Counted from the stretch's first letter, positions 45,583-54,503 are shown. The stretch: 64,000 nt of DNA from Flavobacteriaceae bacterium PS02293 (GCA_029960045.1 JASCOV010000001.1:1-64000); one strand, 5' to 3'. Notes: generated from the letters alone by a model not told the origin. A program made the numbers and translations.

Positions 45583-46551
45583 GTGAAGAAAAATTACCAA
45601 TTCTATAAAATATTAATACTGTTTGTAACAGTTTCTTTTATTAATGTCAAAGCTCAGGAGACTTTGCCTTTTTATCAGCAATATCTTGTTGATGGAGATT
45701 TCTTGTTCAATCCCGCATTATTGGGGAAAACCGATGATGTTGCTTTGAACCTGAATTACCAAAAACAATTCTCTCAACTGGACGAATCTCCAAATGTACA
45801 ATCTATTGGTATTCATGCTAATATATTTGACAGAGTAGGAGCAGGAGTTGCATTTTTCAGAGATCAGAACGGGCCGATCTCGTCAAATGGATTGATGCTG
45901 GGTGCTTCATATTTTGTTCCTCTTTCTGATGAGGAAGATCGTCAGGATCAGTTCTCATTTGGTGTTGGTACCAATCTTTATAATATGAACATTGATTATA
46001 CAAAGATCAATGCAGAACAAGTAGGAGATCCTGTTTTAGGAGAAAATACCAATGATATTTTTATGGCTTATGCCAATCTTGGAGCTGCGGTTAAGTACCG
46101 TTATTTCTTTGCCGGGATTTCCGTAATGGATATTCCAATCAGTAATGATATTCCAATCGTCAATGGAATAGAACCTTCTCCAACCAAGTTTTATGCGAAC
46201 TTAGGTTACGACTGGCATTTTACAGATGGTATATTTTTGACGCCGTCTTTTATGATGAACCTTAATACAAATTCCTCGAGAATAGTTGATTATAACTTAA
46301 TGGCAACTGCTTTTGGAGAGACTAATAATATCTCAGCCGGAATTAGTTTCAGAAGTGCGAAAAGTGCCGTTGGAAGCCAGAATCTCGGAATGTCACCAAT
46401 TATCAAAGGAAGAGTTGGCGGGATTACATTCGGAGCAGTTTATAACTTCGGTGTGTCAGAATTGACAGAGAATTTCGGTAATAGCTTTATGCTGTCATTA
46501 GGATTTAATATCGATAATTTCATCAATACAAGAGGTTTCCGATATAGATAA
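45583..46551 (+). CDS. PorP/SprF family type IX secretion membrane protein
   Basis: 322 residues from a GTG start, with the signal peptide MKKNYQFYKILILFVTVSFINVKAQ. The family core is LPFYQQYLVDGDFLFNPALLG, then regular beta strands (RVGAGVAFFRDQNGPISSNGLMLGASYFVPL) and a C-terminal barrel strand. PorP/SprF proteins anchor or help export type B T9SS cargo at the outer membrane; the type B protein ending at 38807 is a candidate partner. TATATTTG ends only 4 nt before the GTG, so a leaderless transcript is possible. Confidence 0.9.
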   Translation: MKKNYQFYKILILFVTVSFINVKAQETLPFYQQYLVDGDFLFNPALLGKTDDVALNLNYQKQFSQLDESPNVQSIGIHANIFDRVGAGVAFFRDQNGPISSNGLMLGASYFVPLSDEEDRQDQFSFGVGTNLYNMNIDYTKINAEQVGDPVLGENTNDIFMAYANLGAAVKYRYFFAGISVMDIPISNDIPIVNGIEPSPTKFYANLGYDWHFTDGIFLTPSFMMNLNTNSSRIVDYNLMATAFGETNNISAGISFRSAKSAVGSQNLGMSPIIKGRVGGITFGAVYNFGVSELTENFGNSFMLSLGFNIDNFINTRGFRYR

Positions 46552-46576
46552 GATTAATTTAATTTAAATACCTTTG

Positions 46577-46602
46577 AGCTCTGATTTTTTCAGGGCTTTT
46601 TT
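46577..46602 (+). terminator. Terminator after the porP/sprF gene
   Basis: The stem AGCTCTGA/TCAGGGCT, with a G-T pair, is followed by seven T residues. The T-run ends just before the hemW ATG. Confidence 0.65.
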
Positions 46603-46604
46603 TA

Positions 46605-47729
46605 ATGATTTATCTTCACATTCCTTTCTGCAAGCAAAAATGCAGTTACTGCAATTTCCATTTTTCAACTTCTTTTAGTTTGAAGGATGAGATGTTATCC
46701 GCTATCAAAAAAGAAATTGGATTAAGACATAATGAATTAGAAAATAAAACCTTAAAATCACTCTATTTCGGTGGAGGAACACCTTCTGTTTTAAGTGTTG
46801 ACGAGATTAAATCCTTGATAGATGAATTTCAAAAATATTTCAGTTTTGATGAAAATATTGAAATCACTTTAGAATCAAATCCAGACGATTTAAATAAAAA
46901 TTTCCTCAAAGAATTATCAGCGACAGAAGTCAATCGATTGTCTATTGGAACTCAAAGTTTTTTTGATGAAGATTTGAAATTGATGAATCGTGCACACAAC
47001 GCTTCCGAAGCAGAAAGTTCTATTAAAAGAGCTCAGGATTACGGATTGCAAAATATCAGCATCGATTTGATTTATGGTTCTCCCACTTCAAACTTCGAAA
47101 TCTGGAAAAAAAATCTCAATAAAACTATCGAACTTCAAGTTCCACACGTTTCATCTTATGCTTTGACTGTTGAGCCAAAAACAGCTCTGGAAAAATGGAT
47201 TGAGAACGGAAAGGTAAGTTCACCTGAAGAAGCAGAACAAAATCAGGAGTTCTATTATATGTCCGATTTTCTGAAACATAATGGGTTTGACCATTATGAA
47301 ATTTCAAATTTTGGAAAACCAAACTTCCATTCAAAACACAATTCAGCTTATTGGAAATCTGAACCATATCTGGGAATTGGTCCATCTGCACATTCTTACA
47401 ATGGAAACTTAGAAAGAAGTTGGAATGTCGCCAATAATTCACTTTACATCAAGAATATCAATCAAAATATAATTCCAAAAGAAACCGAAATCCTTTCAGA
47501 AAAAGACCGTTTCAACGAGATGATGATGATTGGACTTAGGACAATTTGGGGCGTAGACTTTTATAAAATTAATCAAAATTTTTCTTCAGAAATAATAGAT
47601 TATCTTAATAACGAAATCAAACCAAAATTAGAATCCGGAATTCTAAAAATCGAAAATAATCATCTTTTAATTCCTGAAAAACATTGGTTCTTAGCAGACG
47701 GAATTGCAAGTGATTTGTTTATGGTTTAA
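46605..47729 (+). CDS. hemW: Radical SAM heme chaperone HemW
   Basis: 374 residues. Radical SAM cluster motif IPFCKQKCSYCNF (CxxxCxxC) at residues 9-16, then YFGGGTPSVLS, ESNPDDL, RLSIGTQSF and a C-terminal winged domain. It has the CNF residues characteristic of HemW, which distinguish it from true oxygen-independent coproporphyrinogen oxidase HemN. Transfers heme; cytoplasmic. Confidence 0.93.
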   Translation: MIYLHIPFCKQKCSYCNFHFSTSFSLKDEMLSAIKKEIGLRHNELENKTLKSLYFGGGTPSVLSVDEIKSLIDEFQKYFSFDENIEITLESNPDDLNKNFLKELSATEVNRLSIGTQSFFDEDLKLMNRAHNASEAESSIKRAQDYGLQNISIDLIYGSPTSNFEIWKKNLNKTIELQVPHVSSYALTVEPKTALEKWIENGKVSSPEEAEQNQEFYYMSDFLKHNGFDHYEISNFGKPNFHSKHNSAYWKSEPYLGIGPSAHSYNGNLERSWNVANNSLYIKNINQNIIPKETEILSEKDRFNEMMMIGLRTIWGVDFYKINQNFSSEIIDYLNNEIKPKLESGILKIENNHLLIPEKHWFLADGIASDLFMV

Positions 47730-47792
47730 AAGATATTTTGAAGATAGAAATCTAAAATCTATTCACTATTTTTGTAAAAACATTTTTTCAAA

Positions 47793-48623
47793 TTGAAAAA
47801 GAAAAAAGCCGACTATACTCATCTTTCAGCCAATCAACCAATCGGAATTTTTGATTCCGGAGTTGGTGGATTGACGGTTGCAAAAGAAATCAAAAGACTG
47901 TTACCAAATGAAGATTTAATTTATTTTGGCGATACAAAACATCTTCCTTACGGTGAGAAATCTCGTGAAGCGATTGTCGGTTATTCAACAAAAATCACAA
48001 ATTTTTTATTGGAGAAAAACTGTAAAGCTATCGTAATTGCCTGCAATTCTGCGACTGCAAACGCTCTTCAGGAAGTTGTAGAACTTGTTGCTGACAGAGT
48101 TCCGGTTATTGATGTCATCAATCCTGTTGCGGAAAAAGTATCATACGAAATTCATAACAACGTTGGCGTGATTGCGACTAAAGCAACGGTAAATTCTGGG
48201 CTTTACAAAAAATCAATCCGAAAGCATAATAAATTTATCAAGGTTGATGAATTAGCGACTCCGCTTTTGGTTCCTGCAATTGAAGAAGGTTTTAAAAATC
48301 ATCCAATTACTCATTCAATTATTTATAATTATTTGAGTAATAGTAAATTAAAAAATATTGAAACCTTGATTCTCGGTTGTACCCATTATCCACTTTTGAT
48401 AGACGAAATAAAACAATACTACGGAAACCGCGTTCGAGTTATAGACTCTCCGAATATCGTTGCAAACCAATTGAAAATGATTTTGGACAAGCATAATCTT
48501 CTCAACGAAGAGAATCACAATCCAATTTATCAATTTTTCTTGTCGGATATTACCAAAAACTTCGAAAAAATCTCAAAAAAATTCTTCGGAAAATCTATTG
48601 ATTTGGAGCATAAAGTTCTCTAG
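47793..48623 (+). CDS. murI: Glutamate racemase
   Basis: 276 residues. Family motifs: PIGIFDSGVGGLTVAKE, VIACNSATANAL (first catalytic Cys) and ILGCTHYPLL (second Cys). Makes D-glutamate for peptidoglycan. The start is TTG: a stop codon lies six codons upstream and no ATG precedes the conserved block. TATTTTTG (47767-47774) fits a -7 box and would give a short leader. Confidence 0.94.
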   Translation: MKKKKADYTHLSANQPIGIFDSGVGGLTVAKEIKRLLPNEDLIYFGDTKHLPYGEKSREAIVGYSTKITNFLLEKNCKAIVIACNSATANALQEVVELVADRVPVIDVINPVAEKVSYEIHNNVGVIATKATVNSGLYKKSIRKHNKFIKVDELATPLLVPAIEEGFKNHPITHSIIYNYLSNSKLKNIETLILGCTHYPLLIDEIKQYYGNRVRVIDSPNIVANQLKMILDKHNLLNEENHNPIYQFFLSDITKNFEKISKKFFGKSIDLEHKVL

Positions 48624-49516
48624 AAATTCTCATTTCGGAATATCTCTTTGATTTTATCAATTTCGTTTTGAACGTTATTTTTCACACGTTCGCCAAAATA
48701 AAGTGTGTTTTCGATTTTGTTATTTCCTTCCCAAGTAATCTCGATTCCGCCGCTTGCAATTTCTTTTTTACAGAGAAAATCCGGAATGATTGAGAATCCT
48801 GAATTTCCACTTAAACAACGGACAATCGAGCAGATATTTGGGACAATGTAATTTGGTTTGAAATCTGGATGGCGGTTGAAATTAGCTTTCCAAAAGTTAT
48901 TCAAATGTTCCATATCGGCCGCTGTGCTGTACCATATTTGCTGTTTCAGCCAAGCTTCAGCTTCCTCAATTTTATTCTTCTTGATGAGATTTTTGAATCC
49001 TGAGGTATCTGTTCCGGTTCCATTAATCAAAACAATTTTTTCTTTGGAAAACGAGTCGAAATTCAGATTTTTCAAACCAGCTTTTCTTGGCGTGATAATC
49101 AAATCCAGCAAGCCATTATCCAAATCCGAAAACATCTGCTCATACAATCCAAATCGAATAATGACATTAAAATCAAAATTTGGAATGTGCTTTTCCAAAG
49201 TGAATTGAAAGGTTTCGAAACACATTCCAATACTTACAGTTGAACGTTCAGTTTTTGTCGTTTTATGGAAAGTTTGTTCCGCAGTTTCAAGTTTCAAAAG
49301 TGGTTCTAGCGTAAAGTTGTAAAGGATTTTTGCTTTCTCTGTCGGAATCAATTTCTTAGAAATTCTTTCGAATAAAGTGTAACCAACATACGCCTCCAAA
49401 GAACCAATATGAAGACTTACGCCAGGTTGTGAAATGTACAATTCTTTCGCTGCTTTCGTAAAAGATTGGGTTTCGTAAACACTTTTAAAAGTTCTGAGCC
49501 ATTCTAGATTTATCAT
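48620..49516 (-). CDS. LysR-family transcriptional regulator
   Basis: 298 residues from the ATG at 49516. N-terminal winged helix INLEWLRTFKSVYETQSFTKAAKELYISQPGVSLHIGSLE, then a periplasmic-binding-like effector domain. Divergent from the MdaB-like gene with about 100 bp between starts, so it probably controls it in response to a small ligand. Overlaps the murI end by 4 nt, tail to tail. Confidence 0.92.
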   Translation of the reverse strand: MINLEWLRTFKSVYETQSFTKAAKELYISQPGVSLHIGSLEAYVGYTLFERISKKLIPTEKAKILYNFTLEPLLKLETAEQTFHKTTKTERSTVSIGMCFETFQFTLEKHIPNFDFNVIIRFGLYEQMFSDLDNGLLDLIITPRKAGLKNLNFDSFSKEKIVLINGTGTDTSGFKNLIKKNKIEEAEAWLKQQIWYSTAADMEHLNNFWKANFNRHPDFKPNYIVPNICSIVRCLSGNSGFSIIPDFLCKKEIASGGIEITWEGNNKIENTLYFGERVKNNVQNEIDKIKEIFRNENF

Positions 49517-49535
49517 TTTATCATCATAATTATAA

Positions 49536-49591
49536 TGCAAATGTATGATTTAAATTATTTTTATAATTCATTTTTCTGTAGGAAATTTGCA
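49536..49591. promoter_or_regulatory. Candidate LysR operator, widely spaced inverted repeat
   Basis: TGCAAAT (49536-49542) and ATTTGCA (49585-49591) are perfect complements separated by 42 bp in the divergent intergenic region. The spacing would suit two bound dimers rather than one palindrome. Weak support from position only. Confidence 0.35.
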
Positions 49592-49617
49592 GTATTAATA
49601 ATTTAAATAATCAATCA

Positions 49618-50238
49618 ATGAAAAATATATTTGTAATCAATGGCGGACAAACCTTCGCTCACTCTGGCGGAAGCTTTAATAAAACAATTACCAACTGGAC
49701 AAAAGAAGTTCTTGAAAACGAGAATTTTGAAATCAGAATTACTAATGTTAATGATGATTTTGACCCTGTGGAGGAAGCTGAAAATTTTAAATGGGCAGAT
49801 ATTGTAGTTTATCATTTTCCGGTTTGGTGGTTTCAGGTTCCGAATCGTTTGAAACTTTATATTGACGAAGTTTTCACGGCTGGTCACAACAACGGACTTT
49901 ACAAAAGCGACGGACGTTCCAGAGTGAATCCTGCCATCAATTACGGAACTGGCGGTTTGATGCACGGCAAACATTATTTCGTGACGACAAGCTGGAACGC
50001 ACCCGAAACGGCGTTCACTTTGGAAGGCGAGTTTTTCAACCAACATTCTGTTGACGAAGGTGTGTTGTTCGGTTTTCACAGGATGAACGCGTTTACAGGA
50101 ATGAAGCATTTGGGAAGTTTCCATTTCCACGATATGGAAAAAGCAGCGACTCAGGAACGTGTTGATAATTACGAAATTGAGTACAAAAATTATCTAAAAA
50201 ATGCTTTGGAAACTGAGAATCTAAAAGTGTTGAATTAA
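49618..50238 (+). CDS. MdaB/KefF-like NAD(P)H quinone oxidoreductase
   Basis: 206 residues with a flavodoxin-like fold: FVINGGQTFAHSGGSFNKTI (FMN phosphate loop), DIVVYHFPVWWFQVPNRLKLYIDEVFTAG and the YGTGGLMHGKHYFVTTSWNAPE block typical of MdaB. Reduces quinones in a two-electron step. Followed after 15 nt by a YgiN-type monooxygenase gene, as in the known mdaB-ygiN pair; divergent LysR regulator upstream. Confidence 0.88.
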   Translation: MKNIFVINGGQTFAHSGGSFNKTITNWTKEVLENENFEIRITNVNDDFDPVEEAENFKWADIVVYHFPVWWFQVPNRLKLYIDEVFTAGHNNGLYKSDGRSRVNPAINYGTGGLMHGKHYFVTTSWNAPETAFTLEGEFFNQHSVDEGVLFGFHRMNAFTGMKHLGSFHFHDMEKAATQERVDNYEIEYKNYLKNALETENLKVLN

Positions 50239-50253
50239 TTAAATAAAATTAAA

Positions 50254-50541
50254 ATGTCAATCTATTTAACAGCGATTTTAAAATCGAAAACAGACAAAAT
50301 TCAGGAATTAAAATCCATCCTGGATAATATGGTTCTGAACACCAGAAAAGAAGAAGCCTGCGAAAAGTACGAGTTACAGCAAGGTCTGGAGGACGACACG
50401 GTTTTCATTTTTCACGAGATTTGGAAAAGCAAAGATGGTCTGGATGCTCACAACCAACAATCTTACATCAAAGAATTTGTGGAAAAAGCGCCGGCATTAT
50501 TGGACAAACCTGCGGAGATTTATCTTGCAAAATTAGTTTAA
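50254..50541 (+). CDS. YgiN-like quinol monooxygenase (ABM domain)
   Basis: 95 residues, one dimeric alpha-beta barrel: YLTAILKSKTDKIQELKSILDNMV, ACEKYELQQGLEDDTVFIFHEIWKSKDGLDAH. Family members oxidise quinols or small aromatics without cofactors. With the MdaB-like enzyme it could form a quinone redox cycle. Confidence 0.86.
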   Translation: MSIYLTAILKSKTDKIQELKSILDNMVLNTRKEEACEKYELQQGLEDDTVFIFHEIWKSKDGLDAHNQQSYIKEFVEKAPALLDKPAEIYLAKLV

Positions 50542-50546
50542 TGAAA

Positions 50547-50577
50547 ACGCCTCGAAATTACTCGAGGCGTTTTTTTA
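50547..50577. terminator. Bidirectional terminator
   Basis: The stem ACGCCTCGA/TCGAGGCGT has a 6-nt loop and T7 tail on the plus strand, and A-rich sequence on the left. It lies between the YgiN-like gene and the convergent ABC-F gene. Confidence 0.88.
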
Positions 50578-52161
50578 TAGATTTACATTTTTGTTTATTT
50601 TAATGTCTTCCAAAAACTGGTTATCGTGCGAAACCACAATCAAAGTTCCCTCATAATCATTGATGGCGGATGTCAGAATTTCGATATTCTGAATATCCAG
50701 ATTGTTCGTTGGTTCGTCCAAAATTATCATATCCGGAGAAAGATTTTGAATGGAAAGACAGCAGAGTAGAAGTTTCAGCTTTTCGCCGCCACTCAGGAAT
50801 TCACACTTTTTGTCCCAGTCATTTTTAAAAAAAAGAAAACGGGCTAAAATAGTTTTGACCTCGTGTTCCTCAAGATTTCTCAGGTTAAATTTCTGCGCTT
50901 GTTCCTCAACCGAAAGTGAGTTGTCAATCAAAGAATATTCTTGGTCGATGTAAACAGTTTTCTTTTCGGCTAAATAAAGACTACCAAAAGTTGGATGGAT
51001 TTCACCTAAAATCATTTTTATTAAGGTCGTTTTTCCGGAACCATTATCACCTTTTATTGCAATTCTTTCTCCACTAACAATTTGAAAATCGAGATTATCT
51101 TTCCAAAGATTTTCTTGATGATAATTGAAATTAATTTGTTCCGCTTTGACCAAAATTTTCCCTTTATGAAGATGAGAATTATCGAGATTAATCTTCATTT
51201 TGTCGATTCCCGAAAGATTATCTTTCAAACTGTGAAGATTTTCTCTGATGTTATCGATTTTTTCAGAATGAACGGATTTCAGTTTTGAGGTGCTGTTTTC
51301 TGCTTTGTTGCGAAGCGTGTTCATCATAATTCTGGAAACGCCCGATTTTTCCTGCTTTCCTTTTCCTCGAGAATCCAATTTGTTTTGCCTTTCAATCGTT
51401 TCGCGTTCTTTTTCTTTGGCTTTTTTCAATTCCTTTTCTCGGTTTTGAATGTTCTGTTCCAGCGAATTTTGTTCGATTTTTTTCTGTTCAGAATAGAAAT
51501 CATAGTTTCCACCATAAACCGAAATTCCATTTTTATTGAGTTCACAAGTTTTATCTAAAAGATTGAGCAAAACTCTGTCGTGACTTACAATCAAAAGACT
51601 TTTCGAGGTTGATTTAATAAATTCATAAAGCAGATTTCTACTTGCCGAATCCAGATGATTCGTCGGTTCATCCATTAGAATCAAATCCGGCTGATGAATC
51701 ATCATTCCTGCGAGAAATAATTTGGTTTTTTGTCCGCCACTTAGATTTTCCAATTTCAGATTTAAATCAAAATCTGGAAGATTCCAATATGTGAAAGCTT
51801 CTTTGATTCTGTCTTCGATTGTCCAATCATCGTTTAAGATTTCCATATTGTCCTCGGTTACAAAGCCATTTAGAATTTCCCTTAGAGCGCCCAATTTTTT
51901 ATCGATTCTTAAAGCTTCTGAAATACTCAAATGATTATATTGACCGAAAATCTGCGGAATGTAATAGACGTTAGAATTTGATTTAATCGTTCCTGATTTT
52001 GGTTGTAATTCGCCTGCAATTATTTTAAGCAAAGTCGATTTTCCGGAACCATTATTTCCGATTAAAGCTATTTTTTCCTGAGAATTAAGTGTAAAATTGA
52101 TGTCCGAAAAAAGAACATCTTTATTGGGATGTTGATAAGATATATCTTGTAAAATTAGCAT
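50575..52161 (-). CDS. ABC-F family ATPase
   Basis: 528 residues, two ABC domains with no membrane segments. Walker A GNNGSGKSTLL and GDNGSGKTTLI; signatures LSGGQKTK and LSGGEKLK; Walker B LILMDEPTNHLD and MIILDEPTNNLD. The linker (about 220-330) is strongly charged and helical. ABC-F proteins act on ribosomes; some protect from antibiotics. Sequence alone does not tell a resistance factor from a housekeeping one. Confidence 0.9.
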   Translation of the reverse strand: MLILQDISYQHPNKDVLFSDINFTLNSQEKIALIGNNGSGKSTLLKIIAGELQPKSGTIKSNSNVYYIPQIFGQYNHLSISEALRIDKKLGALREILNGFVTEDNMEILNDDWTIEDRIKEAFTYWNLPDFDLNLKLENLSGGQKTKLFLAGMMIHQPDLILMDEPTNHLDSASRNLLYEFIKSTSKSLLIVSHDRVLLNLLDKTCELNKNGISVYGGNYDFYSEQKKIEQNSLEQNIQNREKELKKAKEKERETIERQNKLDSRGKGKQEKSGVSRIMMNTLRNKAENSTSKLKSVHSEKIDNIRENLHSLKDNLSGIDKMKINLDNSHLHKGKILVKAEQINFNYHQENLWKDNLDFQIVSGERIAIKGDNGSGKTTLIKMILGEIHPTFGSLYLAEKKTVYIDQEYSLIDNSLSVEEQAQKFNLRNLEEHEVKTILARFLFFKNDWDKKCEFLSGGEKLKLLLCCLSIQNLSPDMIILDEPTNNLDIQNIEILTSAINDYEGTLIVVSHDNQFLEDIKINKNVNL

Positions 52162-52295
52162 AATTTCTTTTTTAAGATGAACAATAGCAGACGAGATTGT
52201 CCGCAGAAGATTGCCTGAAAAGAAATTGAATTTTACATTATAACCTTTAGAATTTTATTTCTGCAAAGTTAGAAATTATTTTTAAATAGATTTTT

Positions 52296-52419
52296 AACCA
52301 CAAAAGCTACAAAAGTTTTGATTGTTAGATTGTTTTTGATAAAGTTTAAATAAGCTTTGAAAAGTCAACTTATTTAAACTTTGATTATCAAATTATTGTC
52401 TTTTGTGACTTTTGTGGTT
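52296..52419. repeat. 124-bp imperfect palindrome (MITE-like)
   Basis: Outer arms AACCACAAAAGCTACAAAAG (52296-52315) and CTTTTGTGACTTTTGTGGTT (52400-52419) pair at 18 of 20 positions. Inner arms AAAGTTTAAATAAG (52341-52354) and CTTATTTAAACTTT (52369-52382) pair perfectly. It fills the 270-bp gap between the ABC-F start and the nitroreductase stop and encodes nothing credible. It could also act as a transcription terminator for the nitroreductase gene. Confidence 0.8.
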
Positions 52420-52431
52420 TTGAAAAAGAAT

Positions 52432-53034
52432 TTAAATCACATCCAGAATTTCTTCAAAATTCAATCTAGATTTGGCTTTGAGTTTCGGTTGATTGAAATC
52501 ATTTTCATCTCTCACACCAATTGCGACAGCGAACAACGTTGTGTATTTTTCATTACCCAGAATAGCATCATATTTTGCGATTTCAATTCCTTCCATTGGC
52601 GTAGAATCGATTTCCATTTGCGCACAAGCGCTCAACAAAACGCCTAAAGCAAGATAAACCTGATGTGACATCCAGCTTTTTGTATAAACTTCGCCGTTTG
52701 GTTTTATCATTTTGTTGTAATATTCTATAGAACCTTCGGGTAAATTTCCCTCGATTTGCTTTTCAAAATCTTCTGCTTTTTTCAAAACCTGAAAAACTAC
52801 CAAAAGCTGACTGTCATTGATTTTTTCTTTGTTGAAATAAGAAACTTCAGCAAATTCTGATTTAGCTTTTGAATCTTCCACAAAAGTAAATTTCCACGGC
52901 TGACTGTTGATTGAAGAAGGACTCAGATGTAGAATCGATTTCAATTGTTCTTTAATTTCATTGCTAAGTTTTCCTTCAGAATTATACTTTTTTACAGTGT
53001 ATCTTTTCTGCATTTTGGTAAGAAATGTTTCCAT
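52432..53034 (-). CDS. Nitroreductase family protein
   Basis: 200 residues. FMN-binding start FLTKMQKRYTVKKY, the SPSSINSQPWKF motif, and a second FMN contact region SHQVYLALGVLLSACAQMEIDSTPMEG. Flavin-dependent NAD(P)H reductase of the NfsB type; substrate unknown. Divergent from the hxlR gene. Confidence 0.92.
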   Translation of the reverse strand: METFLTKMQKRYTVKKYNSEGKLSNEIKEQLKSILHLSPSSINSQPWKFTFVEDSKAKSEFAEVSYFNKEKINDSQLLVVFQVLKKAEDFEKQIEGNLPEGSIEYYNKMIKPNGEVYTKSWMSHQVYLALGVLLSACAQMEIDSTPMEGIEIAKYDAILGNEKYTTLFAVAIGVRDENDFNQPKLKAKSRLNFEEILDVI

Positions 53035-53041
53035 AATTTTG

Positions 53042-53113
53042 TACTATCAATTTTATAGTTGCAAAAATAAGTAGTGTTTATTAACTTTGCAATAACGGTC
53101 AATAATGATAGTA
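53042..53113. promoter_or_regulatory. Divergent promoters and candidate HxlR operator
   Basis: Plus strand: TTG at 53059-53061, 20-nt gap, TAACTTTG at 53082-53089. Minus strand: a TTG and a TATTTTTG box also 20 nt apart, in the same segment. TACTATC (53042-53048) and GATAGTA (53107-53113) are perfect inverted repeats beside the two start codons, plausible regulator half-sites. Confidence 0.65.
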
Positions 53114-53114
53114 T

Positions 53115-53465
53115 ATGTTTTTAATCGATAATAAAAAATTTCCTTGCGGAACAAGCGTTACAATGCGTTTTATAGGAGGAAAATGGAAAGCTGTGATTCT
53201 CATTCATCTTGCAATGGGAACAAAACGTTATAATGAAATCAGAAAAGAAATCCCGACAATCACGGAAAGAACTTTGAGTCTGCAGTTGAAACAACTGGAA
53301 GATGACGGAATTATCGAGAGGAAAGTTTACACGCAAAAACCACCGCTAATGGTAGAATATTCTTTGACTGGTTTTGGAAAAACTTTGATTCCTGTCTTGC
53401 GTTCGATTTGTGATTGGGGAAATGAAGCGATAAAAGATTCAGATAAAATTTTGGTTCAGAACTAA
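53115..53465 (+). CDS. HxlR-family transcriptional regulator
   Basis: 116 residues. Winged helix with GGKWKAVILIHLAMGTKRYNEIRKEIPTITERTLSLQLKQLEDDGIIER. Cys11 (KKFPCGTSV) sits where related redox sensors (YodB, QorR, HypR) carry their reactive cysteine. Likely represses the divergent nitroreductase gene and responds to electrophiles or oxidants; this is inference. Confidence 0.9.
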   Translation: MFLIDNKKFPCGTSVTMRFIGGKWKAVILIHLAMGTKRYNEIRKEIPTITERTLSLQLKQLEDDGIIERKVYTQKPPLMVEYSLTGFGKTLIPVLRSICDWGNEAIKDSDKILVQN

Positions 53466-53918
53466 TTATAATCCGAATTTTTTTATGACTGTATTGATTT
53501 TCTGCTTCCATTCTGTTGGTTTTCCGGCGTATCCAGCAGAAGCAATCGCATTCAGCCATTCAGAATAGTCAAGATTTCCTTTCATTTTTTGATAGTACTT
53601 TTTTCGGGAAATCATTTCACAAAAAGCACGGAAAGATTCCTTAGGACTTTCAAAACTTTTGAATTTGGAACTGTTCACCGTGTTTTTCCCGACCATTCCA
53701 AAATGATTGTTCAAAGTCTGAGCGTGTTTGCTATTTCCACCGCCAGTTTCTACATAAGCTATGGAAAGAATAATCGCAGACGGAATCCCAAATTCCTTGG
53801 AAAGTTCCGTCGCAATTGGTTTGTATTGATTGATGTAAGAATTTTGTGCAGAGATTTTCAAGCTGAAAAGTAAAATAATTAAGCTTAAAAATTTGATATT
53901 GAAAATCCTCATATTCAT
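53466..53918 (-). CDS. Exported glucosaminidase-domain protein
   Basis: 150 residues with the signal peptide MNMRIFNIKFLSLIILLFSLKISAQ. The domain is YKPIATELSKEFGIPSAIILSIAYVETGGGNS (catalytic-type Glu), NNHFGMVG, FESPKESFRAFCEMI and YAGKPTEWKQKIN: a muramidase/N-acetylglucosaminidase pattern. Probably cleaves peptidoglycan in the periplasm. Abuts the hxlR stop, tail to tail. Confidence 0.9.
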   Translation of the reverse strand: MNMRIFNIKFLSLIILLFSLKISAQNSYINQYKPIATELSKEFGIPSAIILSIAYVETGGGNSKHAQTLNNHFGMVGKNTVNSSKFKSFESPKESFRAFCEMISRKKYYQKMKGNLDYSEWLNAIASAGYAGKPTEWKQKINTVIKKFGL

Positions 53919-53926
53919 TTCAAATT

Positions 53927-54493
53927 TTATTCAGAAATAGGTTGTGCCTCAAACATAGAAAAATTAATATTTCCATATTTTCGACTGTCTTTCAAATTCG
54001 GGTGTGGATATTTTTGTCTGCTTTGATGTTCCAAAATGAAAAGTCCGTTTGGTTTCAATAATTCATTAGATAAAACCAAATCAATCAATTCGTTATATTT
54101 TTTTTCGTCCGTTTCAAATGGTGCATCAGCAAAGATAATATCGTATTTTTTTTCGTGATTTTTCTTTCTTTTCAACCAGTCGAAAACATCGAATCGCAGT
54201 GTGTTCACCTGCAATCCCATTCCCAATTCCTGCGCAGTTGTGTTGATAAATCCAGCGTGTTTTGGATTCAGTTCAACGGAAGTAATATCTTGGCAATCTC
54301 TGGAAGCAAATTCCAAAGTGATGGAACCAATTCCTGCAAAAAGGTCCAAAACCGAGCAGAATTCCAAGTCAAAACGATGCTCCAAAATGCTGAACAGCGC
54401 TTCCTTTGCAAAGTCTGTGGTTGGTCTTACTTCGAAGTTTTTTGGAGCCGCAATTTTCTTCGCTTTCCATTTTCCGGATATGATTCGATACAT
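53927..54493 (-). CDS. rsmD: RsmD-family 16S rRNA methyltransferase
   Basis: 188 residues. MYRIISGKWKAKKI and RPTTDFAKEALFSIL are RsmD markers. SAM motif VLDLFAGIGSITLEFASR. The catalytic motif normally written DPPY/F is here ADAPF, with Ala for the first Pro. Methylates G966 of 16S rRNA in known members. Follows the DUF3822 gene on the same strand but is separated from it by a four-helix-bundle gene. Confidence 0.9.
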   Translation of the reverse strand: MYRIISGKWKAKKIAAPKNFEVRPTTDFAKEALFSILEHRFDLEFCSVLDLFAGIGSITLEFASRDCQDITSVELNPKHAGFINTTAQELGMGLQVNTLRFDVFDWLKRKKNHEKKYDIIFADAPFETDEKKYNELIDLVLSNELLKPNGLFILEHQSRQKYPHPNLKDSRKYGNINFSMFEAQPISE

Positions 54494-54503
54494 TATTTTA
54501 GCT

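Noticed and set aside
49615..50130. 171-codon minus-strand frame opposite the MdaB-like gene
   Set aside because: It is a shadow of a clear flavodoxin-fold protein and has no family features.
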